A stretch of 64,000 nt of DNA from Plectrocnemia conspersa (taxonomy: Eukaryota > Arthropoda > Insecta > Trichoptera > Polycentropodidae): NCBI GenBank assembly GCA_009617715.1, contig VTFK01000138.1:1177360-1241359 (forward strand). Direction: 5' to 3'. The first letter of the stretch is position 1. Each line of letters starts with the position of its first letter. This document shows, in pieces, positions 1-43,270 of the stretch. The translations under genes were made by a program, and so were the position numbers. The notes under the pieces are model-generated. The model ran no database searches and was not told the origin of the DNA. It was given only the letters and a program-made list of their open reading frames with translations.

Positions 1-638
1 TGCTCTCTTATCAGCACCCATCACACACAGTTATTGTAATTTATATAATACAAACAGTTTTGGAAACTTATTGAAAAAGCTTATGCATTGGTAAACGTTT
101 ATCTTATTTGATTTAATTTGTTTAAGTAATTATTTAGTGACGTTATAATTTTCTTTCACATTTTGTTCGTTTATAAATTTATTGCCATAAACATATACAA
201 GTTAATGACTGTAGTAACTTATTGTTAATAAATACAAAAGTCACACTGGTAATGTTATAAGAATTGCTGCTATCTTTTCCAAATACACTGTAATCACATC
301 ATTGATCTGATCAAGGCTTTGAATACCCTTCTGGTATGCCAATATAACTTTCAATATATATTTCATTAAGTAATAGTATGTTCATTTGAAGATAAAACTT
401 TATAATGAGTCTCTTGGCATGTTGTTACGCCCTAACTCTATCGGACCTTTCTGCTCTAGCCGAGTTATTTAATTAAATATTAAATTAATCAGTTGTCCCT
501 AGCCACATATATACCCTTTTACACCGCACCGTGCTTATTTTTTCCACGCCACAATCTCATTTTACCACAAAAACAATACATCGTTATATTTATTATTATT
601 GTGCTTTCTAACACAGCTCGTTTATGTTTGTTTCACAG
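1..638. other. Upstream AT-rich DNA
   Basis: AT-rich with no recognisable exon or promoter core. It may be an intron separating an upstream 5'-UTR exon from exon 1. Confidence 0.4.
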
Positions 639-687
639 ACGGCAGGCGATATTGAATTAAGAATCGCGCTCTGTGGAGGAGGGCGGC
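639..687 (+). other. Probable 5'-UTR segment of exon 1
   Basis: Lies between a possible acceptor (TTTCACAG ending 638) and the ATG at 688. It contains the in-frame stop TAA 658-660 and a purine-rich GGAGGAGGGCGGC run just before the start. The acceptor call is inference. Confidence 0.4.
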
Positions 688-31510
<30,823 letters not shown>

Positions 31511-32148
31511 CCCTCATCGTTAAACTTAACGTAAACCCATAGAATCATTTTTTACATCTAAAAAATATTATGCAAAATTCACAAAAATTGTCGATCCATT
31601 ATATTGTAAATTCGATGTTTTTATTAAATTTTGTAAATAATTAAAGATGATACATAATATATAATTATTATTAAAAATATATAGAGATCATATATACAAT
31701 TATTTACTATATATCAAATGATATGCATACAAAAAATATATAAATCAATATTATTTAATATTTTTATGCATGTGACAAAATTCAGTATACCAATTGAAAT
31801 ATTATTTAAAATATGAGCGGTTAGATTTTATTTTTGTTACATATTGTTTCAGAAAATATATTTATAAACAAATATTTGTGCAATTAATAATTAGTGTATT
31901 TGTGCAAATCTTAAGTAGAGATTTACCGCTCAATTTATAATTAAATATGTATATTAAAAATAACAGAGACCGTTATGTTCAAACATAATAGTCTAATTTT
32001 CATATCAATTGAAATGTATTATTATAAATAATTAATTTGCTGATTTATTCGTCAAAAATAATTTTCATGAAAATCATGTAAGATGTATATAAAGAAACAT
32101 ATACGATATGAATTATATAGTATATAAATTTATCAATGTTTAATTTTG

Positions 32149-32154
32149 AATAAA
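32149..32154 (+). other. First AATAAA after the dpr12-like stop codon (candidate poly(A) signal)
   Basis: First canonical hexamer after TGA 31508, giving a 3' UTR of about 650 nt. More hexamers follow (for example near 32173) in very AT-rich DNA, so the actual site cannot be chosen from sequence alone. Confidence 0.25.
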
Positions 32155-32429
32155 TTAAAATTATTTATTGTAAATAAAAAATGTATATAATATATAATAA
32201 ATTATATTATACTAAAATATATATGAAAGATTTAATTAAAATAAAATATATTAAAAATAAAACCATTTATTTTTATTTTCTTATAAAATAATCAGTAGAC
32301 CTTAATACGCATTGGACAATTAAAAGCAATGAACCGTATTTATACACTAATAATATTTTAAGATAATAATATAATTTAACACATAATTTTACAGCAAGAA
32401 AAATATTAATAAAAATATAAATTCAAGGC

Positions 32430-32620
32430 AAATTCTAGAACGTTTTTTGTATATCATTGACAAACATAAAAAACAGCACTGGACCTATACTGGACACCTG
32501 CGGTACAGAGCCAATACAAGGAGGAGGTGAGCAAGGCACTTGTCTCAGGTGAACGTTAGAAAGGGCCCTGAATTACTATTCAGTATATTAAAAAAATCGA
32601 TGAAAAAATACTACATTGAT
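32430..32620 (-). mobile_element. Non-LTR retrotransposon RT fragment
   Basis: Minus-strand frame reads GSVPQVSSIGPVLFFMFVND followed by IQKTF. This is the RT block normally GVPQGSxLGPLLFLIFIND, just before the catalytic motif. Only this block is clear. It lies about 1 kb downstream of the dpr12-like stop codon. Confidence 0.65.
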
Positions 32621-33474
32621 CTCTGGTCAAGAATATGACGATAAGGCAAACATGTCTGGGGTTTTTAAATATGCACAAGCCATATTTATCCGGAAAAAGG
32701 AATAAGCTATGTATATTTCTTGTGTGTCTCACAGCCAAGACCTACAGGGATCATTAAGCATGTTTGTCTAGGGCGTTTTTCTTTTTTGTAGTTTGTCATT
32801 TTATGTTTAGTATATCCAAAACCTTGTATTTTTACAACTTTTGTACTATTACTGTGTTCTATGACATTTTTTTATATTAAATAATTATCAATATTATTTT
32901 TTTATAAATTTCAATAGAATCTCATTTTTCCTATTATTATGTTTATTAGATGTAAAATAAACTACATTAAGCGAAAAATTTTTCTTTTGCCTCAGGTGAC
33001 AATATGTCTAAGTCACGGCTATGCTGCGGTACTTGCAAACAAGCAAAATACCCGACGAAGTGACAAGTGCTACAAACAATTACTGGCGATTATCACTTGT
33101 TTCGAAAATATTATCTCGAGAAAAACTGTCATACTTTTTTAAAAACGATATCAAATTTTGGTGTTATTGAATTTCAATAGCGCAGAAAGAATAGCTACTG
33201 ACTATTATTTTTGATGTATAATATTTTTTTTTTCTTAAATATCATTAGTACATCTCTACAAATTAGAAAGCAATAACTATCATTTCTGAATGAAGAAGTC
33301 ACAGAAACTCGAAGAAAGAATTTGCGTATTAATAGTAATTATTATATTTAAAATTAAGTTTTTTTAAAAGTGTAAATTTATTTACCGTCGCATGTCTTAA
33401 AATAATTTTCTAATATAGTGTTAAGATGTCGCGTATGAAATAGTGATAAGATGTCGGGTATGAAATAGAAATAG

Positions 33475-33835
33475 TTATTCTATTAGAGGAGCATGTCTAC
33501 TTTGCATGGGGATACATAGTAGGTAACGAGTTAATCCCGCAACGTGTACACATACGCATTTAGTTTCGGTCGATACGAGCGAGAGCCGCATAACTACGTG
33601 ACCGGAATAATTCGACCTACTGTACCCCGACACTAAATTTCGCCTTTTGTTTGCGTTTGAAACTTTCACGCCTTCGCCCTTGGCGCTTCTTATGTGTGTG
33701 CTTAATGTCGAGATCGTCGTATTTCGAAAGTGTGACGGCAACTGGATGACGCGAGAGAGACGCGTACGTGCGTTTAATATCGTTCTGACTGGCATTGACA
33801 AATCGAACGAATGCGGCATTTTTCAGTAATGTCGT
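33475..33835. promoter_or_regulatory. GC-richer island downstream of the dpr12-like gene
   Basis: 360 bp of balanced composition with many CpG. Open frames exist on both strands (up to 114 codons on the minus strand), but neither shows domain features or a splice context, so they look incidental to higher GC. Candidate conserved non-coding element. Confidence 0.3.
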
Positions 33836-33839
33836 TTGA

Positions 33840-36800
33840 ATGTTATATAAAATGACAAAATAAAGAATGCATATGTATGATAAATAGGAACAGTCTAGTC
33901 GTAATACAATAAATATGTTTTATAGTTTACCCGTAATAAAGGAGAATGAAAACTGGCTACGTATTGTATCTTACAAAAAATCTTAAAAAATAAAATGTAT
34001 TTATTTTTGTTTCGATTTTTATTTTAGAATTAGGGTGACAAATTATTTTTTTATCGCAGTTAAGCAGTTACACAAAATGTAGAATAGGAAGTTCCTCATC
34101 AGCGATATGAAGAAGGCGCAGCAAAAAAAGCTAAAAGCATATTTCATGCAATAAAAGGCCCCGAGCCAGACCCTGGACGCAAAATGGCAACTACCAAAGA
34201 AGACAGGCAGACTATTCCCTGACTAAAAGACATCAGATAAAAAATTCTAGACGTGACTAGAACTACTAAACCATCAGTGATCCCTACCGTCATAACGGAT
34301 ATTACCAATATACACGTCCAAATTAGGCGCGTACGACGAGATACATTATCTTTCGCTCGCTCGCGAGTTAAGTGACGAGAGTGAGTGAGAAGAAGTGGGC
34401 GTGCGGAACTTATGTAACGCACGCCATTATCTCTCACTCACACGCGAGCGAGCGAAAGGCAATGTAGTTCACCGTATGCGCCTGGTCCAAACGATGACTT
34501 GATCTAGTCAATCATCAAGTTAGCTAGCTTTAATCTACGATACACTGGAAAGGGCAACATTTACGTATAATGAAATTGAGCGACTCTAATGAAGAGACTG
34601 CTAGAACAACGCGTCTTTCAAACAGTGAAATTCGTATTACGGGATTGGTCTAAGATCCCCACAGACAATATCTACGTTGATGTAGCGACAGGGCCTAGGC
34701 GTTATCAAAGTGCATGGTGACTCTAGGCTGTACTTGCTCCAATTCAGCCCTAACACATTTAAGACTATAATAAACTCCTCTCCTTTTTTTTAATCATTTT
34801 TTGACATTTTACAAATAATAAATTGTAGTAATATAATTAAAGAATAACTGTTTCAATCTTTTCAGTTCAATCAGTACTTATAAGTAAATAACTATTTAAA
34901 ACTGAATTCATTTTCATTAATATACTTTTATATTATAACTCAGATTCGAGTTTAGGGCGTTCATACTCAATTTAATATATTTTTCTGAAAATCATTTTAA
35001 TTTATGTAACCAAGATATCTCGTCTTTGTGGCGAGTGCGTAAAAATATCCAATTATCTCCTCTGTGGCGGATGTCATGACCGAGATAAATTCTTTAATTT
35101 AAACCTTTTCCTATAAATGTAGTACTGTGGTGGCGGAAAAATGTTTTCAAGCTTGGTTTGCCGAGCTTAATGATGATTTCGTGAAATATATGCTTTGGCG
35201 GAAATTACAAGGATATCTGAGACCTTTTTTAATGATAACCGAGAACGAACCACTTTCATTACGCTTGTAAAAAAGTTAGCATTATTGTTATTATTACGAA
35301 GTGATTCAATTTATTTATATATATTAGTCAAAAATAAAACAACACATATAATATTAAACACAAATTTATTGTAAATTTCTTAAAATTATTTTAGGTGTGC
35401 ACCATATTTTTTAAAATTATTTAAATTTTAAATCTTTTAAAATTTAAATTGTTTGTATAATGGCCGTAAAAGAAAATATAGCAAAAAATGGACTACAAAA
35501 TTAAGATCATCAAGCTTGTATGTCGACAAAATTGCGCATTTATCACCTTTAGTAACGGTGCTATAAACTTAAATATATGACACTAAGGCATTCATTACAA
35601 ATGTTAATTGATTGCATTATTGAAATGAATTTCACTTTTTCAATGTAAGATTAATAATAACCTATTTTTACGTATATTTAATTCATCACGCCATTTAAGA
35701 TTCATAATGTGTTATAAAATTTCATAAATTTTCTCTAGATATTATAATGAGAAAATTCTACGAAACATTCCTTGCAAAATAATATTTTTATTTTTTTATA
35801 ACACGAAGTATTTTCATCACATGAATGTTATTTTATTAGCATTTTTCCTCTTATAAATTATTTAGCATACAATAACTCACGACTGTACAACACTTCAAAT
35901 TTTTAACGTCAAATTCAATAATATATGTTAAATTTTATGTTTCGCAAAGTAAACCTGATTAAAAAATCAACCTTTTACTATATTTTAGATGTGGGAAATT
36001 TTGTAATTACATGTCACAAAAAAATGTATACACGCTTTCATGAATATCATACAAAGCGTGAATACATATTTAAAAAAAAAACCTGTATGAATATGTATTG
36101 TATTATTTATTTTTATAACATAGTTTTTTTATTCTTTAATATCAGTTCTATATCCTTATATATTTAATATATATAATATACATATTTAATACTATACGTC
36201 ATATTTTTAATAAAAAATGAGTAAAAGTTGTATATTAACTATTTGTGTTGTTTTATTTTATTTTAATATTTTTATATTTTCGTAAAGAATATTTAGTTGC
36301 ATAATTATAGATAATTACTGTTTTTACTTAATAATTATTATTATATTGATGTAGTAATAAAAATATGCTCACCTAATTTTTCTCTGTTTCACACAATAAT
36401 TATTTAATCATATTTACAAATGTGCACATTTAATTTTTGTACCGAAACTCTATATCTCTACTTTAATTTATTTTGTTAAAAAAAATTTGATGTATGTTTA
36501 TGTCATATGCATTTTAATCTTCCCAAAAATTTTAATTACTTATGAATAATATTTTCTAATTATTAAAAAAAAAATATATGTATTTATAATCGCTAGATAC
36601 TATATAAAATCTACTATTCTACATTTATTAACTATTACACTTTCGATCTAATAAATTTTGATATATATTTATTAAAAGCAATTTATTAGTTTAATACCAT
36701 TTAATCCTATCTTTTTAATAATTCAGTAATTATCCTATTAAGGTACATAATAAACAACCTAATCATAAACAAATCAACGCATTTTAGGATCTATTTAATA

Positions 36801-39430
36801 TATTTATAAGCTCATTTACATATTCAATGTACAACACTGCTCTTGATCTTCTGTACTGTGTCACTTTATTCACATAAATACACTACTACTAGAATAATTT
36901 TGACGCACAAATACATTTTTATTGCATAATAAAAATTTAAACTATTAAGATTTAATTACTTAAGACTAAAAAAAAAATATTCTATATAATATCTTGCTAA
37001 GGAATTCATATTTTGCGATCGTTTTAAATGCTTTTTTTAAGAACTATAGCATTTTTTTTTTTATTGTCAAACTTCACATATTATTAACGATTTTAAATAA
37101 AATCAAAGCGCAATTAGCTAAGAATATTAAATTAAAGTTATGTGCAAAGCATTTGAGATATAATTTACAAACCATATTCACTGTCGCAAAATTGCGAGCA
37201 CAAAACATGCAAATGAAAACCGCGAAGAAAAAATATGTTAAGAAACTTCAGTTATATTTATCTCGTATACAGTGTTATGAAAAAAAAACAACATGTAATT
37301 TTATTTTTTTTTTTCGTAATTAAAAAAACATTTTTTTTTCGTAATTAAAAAAACACATGTTAAAATATTATTGTCGAAACGTGATCAGGAACAAGATACC
37401 AGTCAGGTTTTCGACTAAATTGTTCAGTGTTAACTTTTTCGATGGATCCAATACTTACATATACGCAATAGGTGAAAAAAAAACTAAAATAAAACCCAAT
37501 ATATACGTACGTGGTTGCAAACGCGAGGTCTGGACAAAGTAATTTTCCTCACAGCGTTCATTCCAGAATGAACCGTGAAATAGTGATATGAGAGAGTACG
37601 TGAAGTTTTGGTATTACGGAAACATGCCAATTCGGTGTGTGGCAGCGCGAAGGAAAAAAGAGCATCAAACTACCGCAAAACGAAGCCATCTTAAGCTGCT
37701 TAGCTTTGCGGAAGGTTTGAAAATTGTCTACTTTTTGCTTTTCTATCCTCTGTTTTAAACACACAAAGCTCCTCGCTCTCTAACGAATTTTACTCTACAG
37801 CATTCGACGTAGGTTTCAAAGCTTGGAAAAATACAACTCAGACGGATAAACACAATGCATCACGTTTATTTCATATGTATGTAAGTATCGTGTAAGAAAT
37901 ATTGTTGAACATACAATAGCTCGGTTTTATTGTAAGTTCGTGAGTGTACAGTTATAGGCAGAGATCGCAGATGACGGTTATTGGGGTGTATATTAAGGAT
38001 TATAACCCGCGAAGGAGAAAGAGGGCAAGATGGGTTAAATATATGGTTACCACCAATATGAAGATACATATAAAGAGCATGTAAGTACGTGTTATATGTA
38101 AGGTTTAAAATCAATAACGGACATAGATTTTTTACTGTGTAGGATACTGTCTATATTAGTAGGATACTTTTTAAATTGTTTAATATGGCAATCTTAGCAT
38201 TTTTCAGGTTTTATGCCTTCAAATTTAATGATTTCCAAATAACTGTGTAGCAGAGAATATCAATTCATTGCATTTACAGGACTATATCAGGCTATAATCA
38301 GTGAAAAAATGAAGCAGAAAAATAATCACAACTATTTATGAAGATAAGGTTGATTGCATCGAGAACCCCCTGAAACAAGTAAAACACGATTTCGTAGCTG
38401 GATGGTGAAATGTTTGCAAGCAGGATGCATATATTTCATTACAAACGGTAAATAAAAGAGACAAGGAAGTAGAAATTAGAATTCGCAAAGCTCTACATAA
38501 GCCGTGGCAACATAAAGCTCTACCTAAAAGCACTAATAAAATAAAATCTGCAAAATTGAATTCAGTTAATTTTCAAGAGTTAGAGGACAAAAACAAAGAC
38601 ATGTATATTATGACGTAAATCCCTATCCATGTCGGTGCATCACTTCTATCAAACTAAAAATCACAAGACAGTCATTTAATTGAAAATGAATCTAGTGTCT
38701 TAATAGTGAATACAATTTCAAGATATTTTAAGCTGACATTGCTAGTCAAAAATCAATATTAAAAATTAAATTTAATATGATGATTCAATTTAATAAATGT
38801 TGTGTGACTAAAAATATTGATAAGTAAATATCTCACTTAAAAATACACACATACAAAAATAAATTACTAATACGTAGTCAATCACAACATATAAATAGAA
38901 TAAAAAATCTATAGAATATTACTAAATTTTCACTGGAAATTAACTATATGGCAGCACTGAGCAACAAAAAAAACAAGGAAATATGAGTAGAATATAAATA
39001 TATTTTTAATTTTTAATTTCTAATTAAAATATTTTGCATAAAATATGTCGCAACAGTTTCTGATTTTTATATTTACTTGTAAAATAGAAAGGGTTAACTC
39101 GTACCTATTATTATTATTTTAATAAATTATATCACGATGGTAAAAAATATATAAAATGCTATTTTTGTCATGAGGTCCGGAATCATTGTTTTCACAGGTC
39201 CCGGTACACTCGGCCGCCCTGAGTATACCTAATTTAAGTTTATTCAATGCGGATTCTGCCTTACAACCATTAAATATGAAAAAGTTTCACACTCTTGCCT
39301 TAGTGTATGTAAGTCGAGTTCATAGTATATGCTAAAACTAAATGTTGTAATCCACTTTAGTAATTCCTTTAAGAAAATAATTCCAAATACGGTCCATACA
39401 ACCGACTTTAACAATACTACGTTCCTTGTT
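33840..39430. other. AT-rich DNA, no gene recognised
   Basis: Apart from the fold-back element, this stretch holds only low-complexity AT sequence with weak open frames (for example 36994-37323) rich in Lys/Asn/Phe, as expected by chance. A 26-28 bp segment with ttttcgtaattaaaaaaaca is tandemly duplicated near 37306-37356. Confidence 0.5.
34325..34483. mobile_element. Fold-back / miniature inverted-repeat element (159 bp)
   Basis: The left arm from 34325 (AGGCGCGTACGACGAGATAC) and the right arm ending 34483 are inverted copies over about 55-60 bp, sharing TACATT, CTTTCGCTCGCTCGCG and GTGAGTGAGA. A second nested inverted repeat (GGGCGTGCG / CGCACGCC) sits in the centre, so nearly the whole element folds on itself. 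Direct GTCCAAA is present near both flanks but offset, so the target duplication is unproven. Confidence 0.7.
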
Positions 39431-39439
39431 ATAATTTGT

Positions 39440-39570
39440 TAGAAACGAAGGGTAGGTTTTTGTTGAAGGGACATTAATAGATTACCCTGCACAGTCACCA
39501 TACCCAAATCTTACAAAGCATTCATGGTCCATTTTAAAGAATAAGGGTGCCCTTATGTATATAAGTTGTA
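39440..39570 (+). mobile_element. Tc1-like transposase fragment (C-terminal catalytic block)
   Basis: Plus-strand frame reads DYPAQSPYPNLTKHSWSILK, corresponding to the WPAQSPDLNPIEHLWxxLK block that holds the last acidic catalytic residue of Tc1-type DD34E transposases. The Asp of SPDLN and the catalytic Glu are both replaced here (Y and K), so it is inactive. The upstream half of the gene is not recognisable. Confidence 0.7.
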
Positions 39571-39619
39571 TAGCGAAAACAATTACCTGTATTAGAAAAC
39601 ATTATCTGAGCCATCTCTA

Positions 39620-39677
39620 CTACTTCATTAAAGAACAGTATGACAAAAAGTTTTGTCACTGTTTTTTAATGAAGTAG
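39620..39677. repeat. 27-bp hairpin next to the Tc1-like fragment
   Basis: Arms 39620-39648 and 39651-39677 pair with one mismatch and a 2-nt bulge, leaving a 2-nt loop. CTACTTCATTAAA and its complement form the base. About 50 bp downstream of the Tc1-like fragment, so possibly an inverted-repeat remnant of that or a nested element. Confidence 0.75.
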
Positions 39678-39888
39678 ATGAAGTCTATATATAAAAAATG
39701 TTTTCACTAAAATATTAGTGAAATTATACCGGAATAAATTTTATACAATTATATTTTTGTTAAAAAAATATGAAAAAAACAGGGAAAATTGCAAATGTAA
39801 AAACACCTTCACTCAAAAATTCACATTTACAACATATATGTATAAATATGTAACATATAAAATATACAACATATATGTATAATAAATG

Positions 39889-39996
39889 TAAAAATAATGT
39901 GATGTCTATCGAATCCAATTTCCCTAATTTCATACATAGATGTATTAGATAAGTAAAAATAATGTGATGTGTATTGAATGCAATTTTCATAAGTGA
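39889..39996. repeat. Tandem duplication, period about 65 bp
   Basis: The block taaaaataatgtgatgt followed by tat-gaat-caatttt occurs at 39889 and again at 39954 with few changes. Confidence 0.6.
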
Positions 39997-40122
39997 AGTT
40001 GAATGATATTAATTAAAAACGTCATATGTGTTTGGTAAAAAATACATAAACTACTTTATCAATTACGCCACACAGCTTATGAATTATATTTTAAATTCAA
40101 ACTTGTATGTTGTAGTGGTTTG

Positions 40123-40358
40123 ATGAAAATTGTTTCCCGTCGAAACAATTTAATTACGCTGTTGCGAAATCTCGGAAAGGTATTTACCAGATTGGACCAG
40201 AGCTCCTTTACAAAAATTCTGGAAATGTCTCCGAAAGAAAGTGGTTCAAAGATGTCGCCAGAGGAAGGAGTGGAGACTGAGTCCCTTCTATGCGATAAGT
40301 GGTTCTTTGTCTCTTTTATTATTTTATCAAAGAGACGAGAGGAAAAAACTTTCTTCCG
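40123..40358 (+). CDS. Candidate isolated exon of unknown gene
   Basis: An open frame starting ATG 40123 runs 78 codons and meets a strong donor consensus, ccg|gtaagt, at 40359, just before its stop. Codons in the second half are balanced (LEMSPKESGSKMSPEEGVET), unlike the Lys/Asn/Ile-rich chance frames around it. A possible acceptor, ttgtatgttgtag, ends at 40114. I recognise no domain and cannot find a partner exon within the window. It could be chance in a GC-richer island. Confidence 0.25.
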
Positions 40359-40859
40359 GTAAGTCCCGCGGGTGAAAAGTACAATTATATTCTTGGTGTG
40401 TTTTTTGTTATCTGTTTTACGAAAAATACATATATATTTTTAACAGGAAGTTTAATCACGTTTGAAAATATTTGTATTTTTTTTTTGTGTGTAATTGTAT
40501 ATTATTGTTGTAGGCTCATTTTTAAATTGAATTTGTCAAAAAAAAAAAAAAAGAATATACATTTAAACTGATTTGTATTATATTATAGTATTTTTTGTAT
40601 TATACATATTTTGCCACATTAGCTTTTAAGCCAAGAACTGTGTACTTAGGTATGTAGCAATAGTTATAGAACATATTTAGTTAGGTTAGGTTCAGTATGC
40701 AACAATAATACAAATCGATCTAGTATTTTTCGTACATTCCTAACTGCGGTTTAAATCAGAACTACGGTCGTAACTTTTCAACATTAAAAACCTACAACAA
40801 CAAAAATCAAATTCGGCCAGCAAAGTGAAATAAAATCTTTGAATGTATTACTTTGATCC

Positions 40860-41300
40860 ACTTAGTTTGACCGGAACGATTTTCGCAGCGGGCATCGGCC
40901 CGTTGACTTATGCGAAGTTACGCCGGCTTAGCTTTAATCATCTATAAAAAAGATCATAAAACAAAATATATTGCGCTAGTTTTTCCCGGGCCCTTTGTGT
41001 GTGCGAAAGTGAAAATGTATAACACCTCGCCGTTAGGGGAAATGCGTTTGAAAGATGGGACCTCGCTTTTATTTTTTTCCCACCCCCATCTCCGCTAGGG
41101 AACGGCCCTCTTTTTATTACCATCGCGGCGCGGCAGTTAGCTTTTTATAGTTTTTCGAAAATTTAGGGCGTGGGTTAAAAGCGAATAATTTTGCCTTTAC
41201 AAGCCGGCAAATTGACGTCTGCTTATTGAATGAGAGCCGTTTATATAAACCGAAAATTCGCGCCGTAAACAAAGGGATTCTCGGCAATTTACTTAGCAAA
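40860..41300. promoter_or_regulatory. GC-richer island (candidate regulatory element)
   Basis: 440 bp of balanced, CpG-containing sequence (gcagcgggcatcggcccgtt; ccatcgcggcgcggcagtta). Three overlapping short open frames on both strands show no family features. Confidence 0.3.
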
Positions 41301-41716
41301 ATTAAATAAAAAAAATGTATACGAGGAGACGAAAAGGGACTTTTTTTATTGTGTGCCTAGCAAGATTCGGCGAGATACGTCTTTCAAACGAATTGGGTCA
41401 AAACATTTCTAACACGTCAGCAAACAATAGCGATATAGATTATTTTCTGTTTACTTTAACAACAAGTTAATTTTGATTAATATTATAAAAAATAGTATTC
41501 AATTTCAAAAATTTATGTATTATTAAAAAAGGCTATAATATCAATTTAATAATAAATATCTACTAATCAAGTTTAATCCAACTGCAATTAGAATTTTACA
41601 TAACACACACAAAAATTCATATCACTGTAGCGCCATCAGAATTTTAGTTTCAATATAGTTTTTAATATGTTTTACAGTTACTGGACCATGGTTTAATTAA
41701 AGTAATAATTCAGTTA

Positions 41717-41753
41717 CATTTTTATACTTATGTATCATAAGTATAAAAAAATG
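41717..41753. repeat. Short AT hairpin
   Basis: TTTTTATACTTATG and CATAAGTATAAAAA face each other across a 3-nt loop (TAT) with a 2-nt bulge in the outer stem. Confidence 0.6.
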
Positions 41754-42249
41754 TTTTTGTTAAATTAAATTTTTATTCACGCATTTTTATGCAATTTAAT
41801 ACTTATGCGTTGTTTTATGTAGAGTTTATCAAATATTTATTTTTAAAAAACAGTGTAACATCTAGTTTAATAACACAAGGGAGCATTTGACTTAATTCTC
41901 AGTAAAATGTTTTGCTGGGTTGAAAGTTTTATTGCATACTAAACATTTTATTGTATACTAAACAAAAAAAAATCAGAACAAATACTTGCATTTCACTAAA
42001 TTAAATTTTTTTTTTTAGGGTTTTTCAAGTATGATTGATTGACAATCCATAACAAAAAATTAACACAATAGGGTAACCATCGCTTTTAAAATATTTATGG
42101 GACAGAAAAACGTTCAAACCATAAATAAATAAATATACACAAATTACAAAGACATGCCGCTTAGTTTTAGGTATATCTACCTGTGAATGAAGAAAGCTTA
42201 CATCGCTTGCAATAATACAAAATTGTACTGTTTTTCGACATGTATCCAT

Positions 42250-42660
42250 ATTTATATATTTTTTGAAAAACTAAAATACATCCCATTGAAGGTCAAATGA
42301 TACGCTGTAGTTAGTGTCATATTATTTGATATATATCTCAATTAAAAATACAAAAAAGCGGTGATGTAGATTAGAAAATTGCATATAAAATTGTATTTAA
42401 AAAGGAAGGGTCTAAAAATTAAACCTTGGGAGACGCTAGTAAATAAAAATCAAGAATGTTACTAATTATTTAAAATTTTAAACTAAATAATTTTACTGTA
42501 CTACGAGATATTATTAAAAAAAAATTTTTTTTTTATATATATATAATGCTTGCGTGCCATCGAAACGCGATCAAAAGCTTTATCAATATTTAAAAACATC
42601 ACTTCTGTGCTAATTCTATTGTCATTTACTTTTTTAACGTTTTATCTTTGATTATTAATT
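42250..42660 (-). mobile_element. Non-LTR retrotransposon RT fossil, internally deleted
   Basis: Minus strand: FLNIDKAFDRVSMARKH (the DxxKAFDxVxH block) near 42540-42600, then SVSQGLIFRPFLF (the PQGSxLGPLLF block) near 42400-42450, then a decayed segment to about 42250. The order is right for a Jockey-type RT, but the distance between the blocks is too short, so the middle is deleted. Confidence 0.7.
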
Positions 42661-42799
42661 TCGGTCTGTCTGAGATATTAAATAAAATAATTTGTTTAAT
42701 ACGTGAATGTCAATAATGACCATCGTAGGCGTGACTATGGTAAGTATATATATTTATAATATATACCTATAGGTAGAACTTAGAACGTAAATAATGATG

Positions 42800-43270
42800 G
42801 TGATAAGTCATAAAGTGAAAACGGCGAAAAAGGGCAGATAAGTGCGAGTCGGGGTCCGACATAGAGCCGTCAAACCCGCCACCGCATTGGTTTAAAGGCT
42901 GATTGAATATTCATACGCAAGGGGGAAACGACTCGCCGGGGTCAAAGGTTTGCTACTTTATGTCCGCCATTTGCGGAAACATCTATTTTGCGTTCGCTCC
43001 GGGGAAATGCGAAACGTTAAAAAGGCATACGAAAGTAGTGGCGGCGGATCGACTTTAAGCCGGTGGTGCCTGGCCCGTGAATGTTTCACGAGACCATAAA
43101 TACAATGGCCAACATGTGTGTGATGCTGGGAGGCAAGAGATGAATGCTAAGATAACGATTGGGTGTTAAACTCACCGTCTTGGTTTGCACACACGGAATA
43201 CTAATGTTATGTGCTATTCCATTCAGACACGACGGCTGCTAGCTAGCGAGCGAAGGGAGGGCATAATTGA
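42800..43270. promoter_or_regulatory. GC-richer island with HNF4-type DR1-like site
   Basis: 470 bp of CpG-containing sequence without coding or transposon match. Near 42940 it has ggggtcaaaggttt, which resembles a direct-repeat-1 nuclear receptor site. Candidate enhancer; the site match is by eye. Confidence 0.3.

Larger units (their letters stand above)
31511..33470. other. Downstream AT-rich DNA including probable dpr12-like 3' UTR
   Basis: No exon recognised apart from the likely 3' UTR and the RT fragment at 32.4 kb. Near 33424-33468 a 26-bp unit (taagatgtcg-ggtatgaaatag) is duplicated in tandem. Confidence 0.5.

Noticed and set aside
33475..33819. 114-codon open frame on the minus strand, the longest in the window
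   Set aside because: No signal peptide, domain, or splice context; an opposing frame overlaps it on the plus strand, and both are explained by locally higher GC.
34080..34200. Possible coding stretch on plus strand (QQKKLKAYFMQ)
   Set aside because: Short, interrupted by stops and not matching any RT or transposase block I know.
36994..37323. 109-codon plus-strand frame
   Set aside because: Lys/Asn/Phe/Ile-rich composition typical of chance translation of AT-rich DNA, with no recognisable motif.
40678..40692. TTAGG repeats (gttaggttaggttc)
   Set aside because: Only two units; too short to be an interstitial telomere tract.
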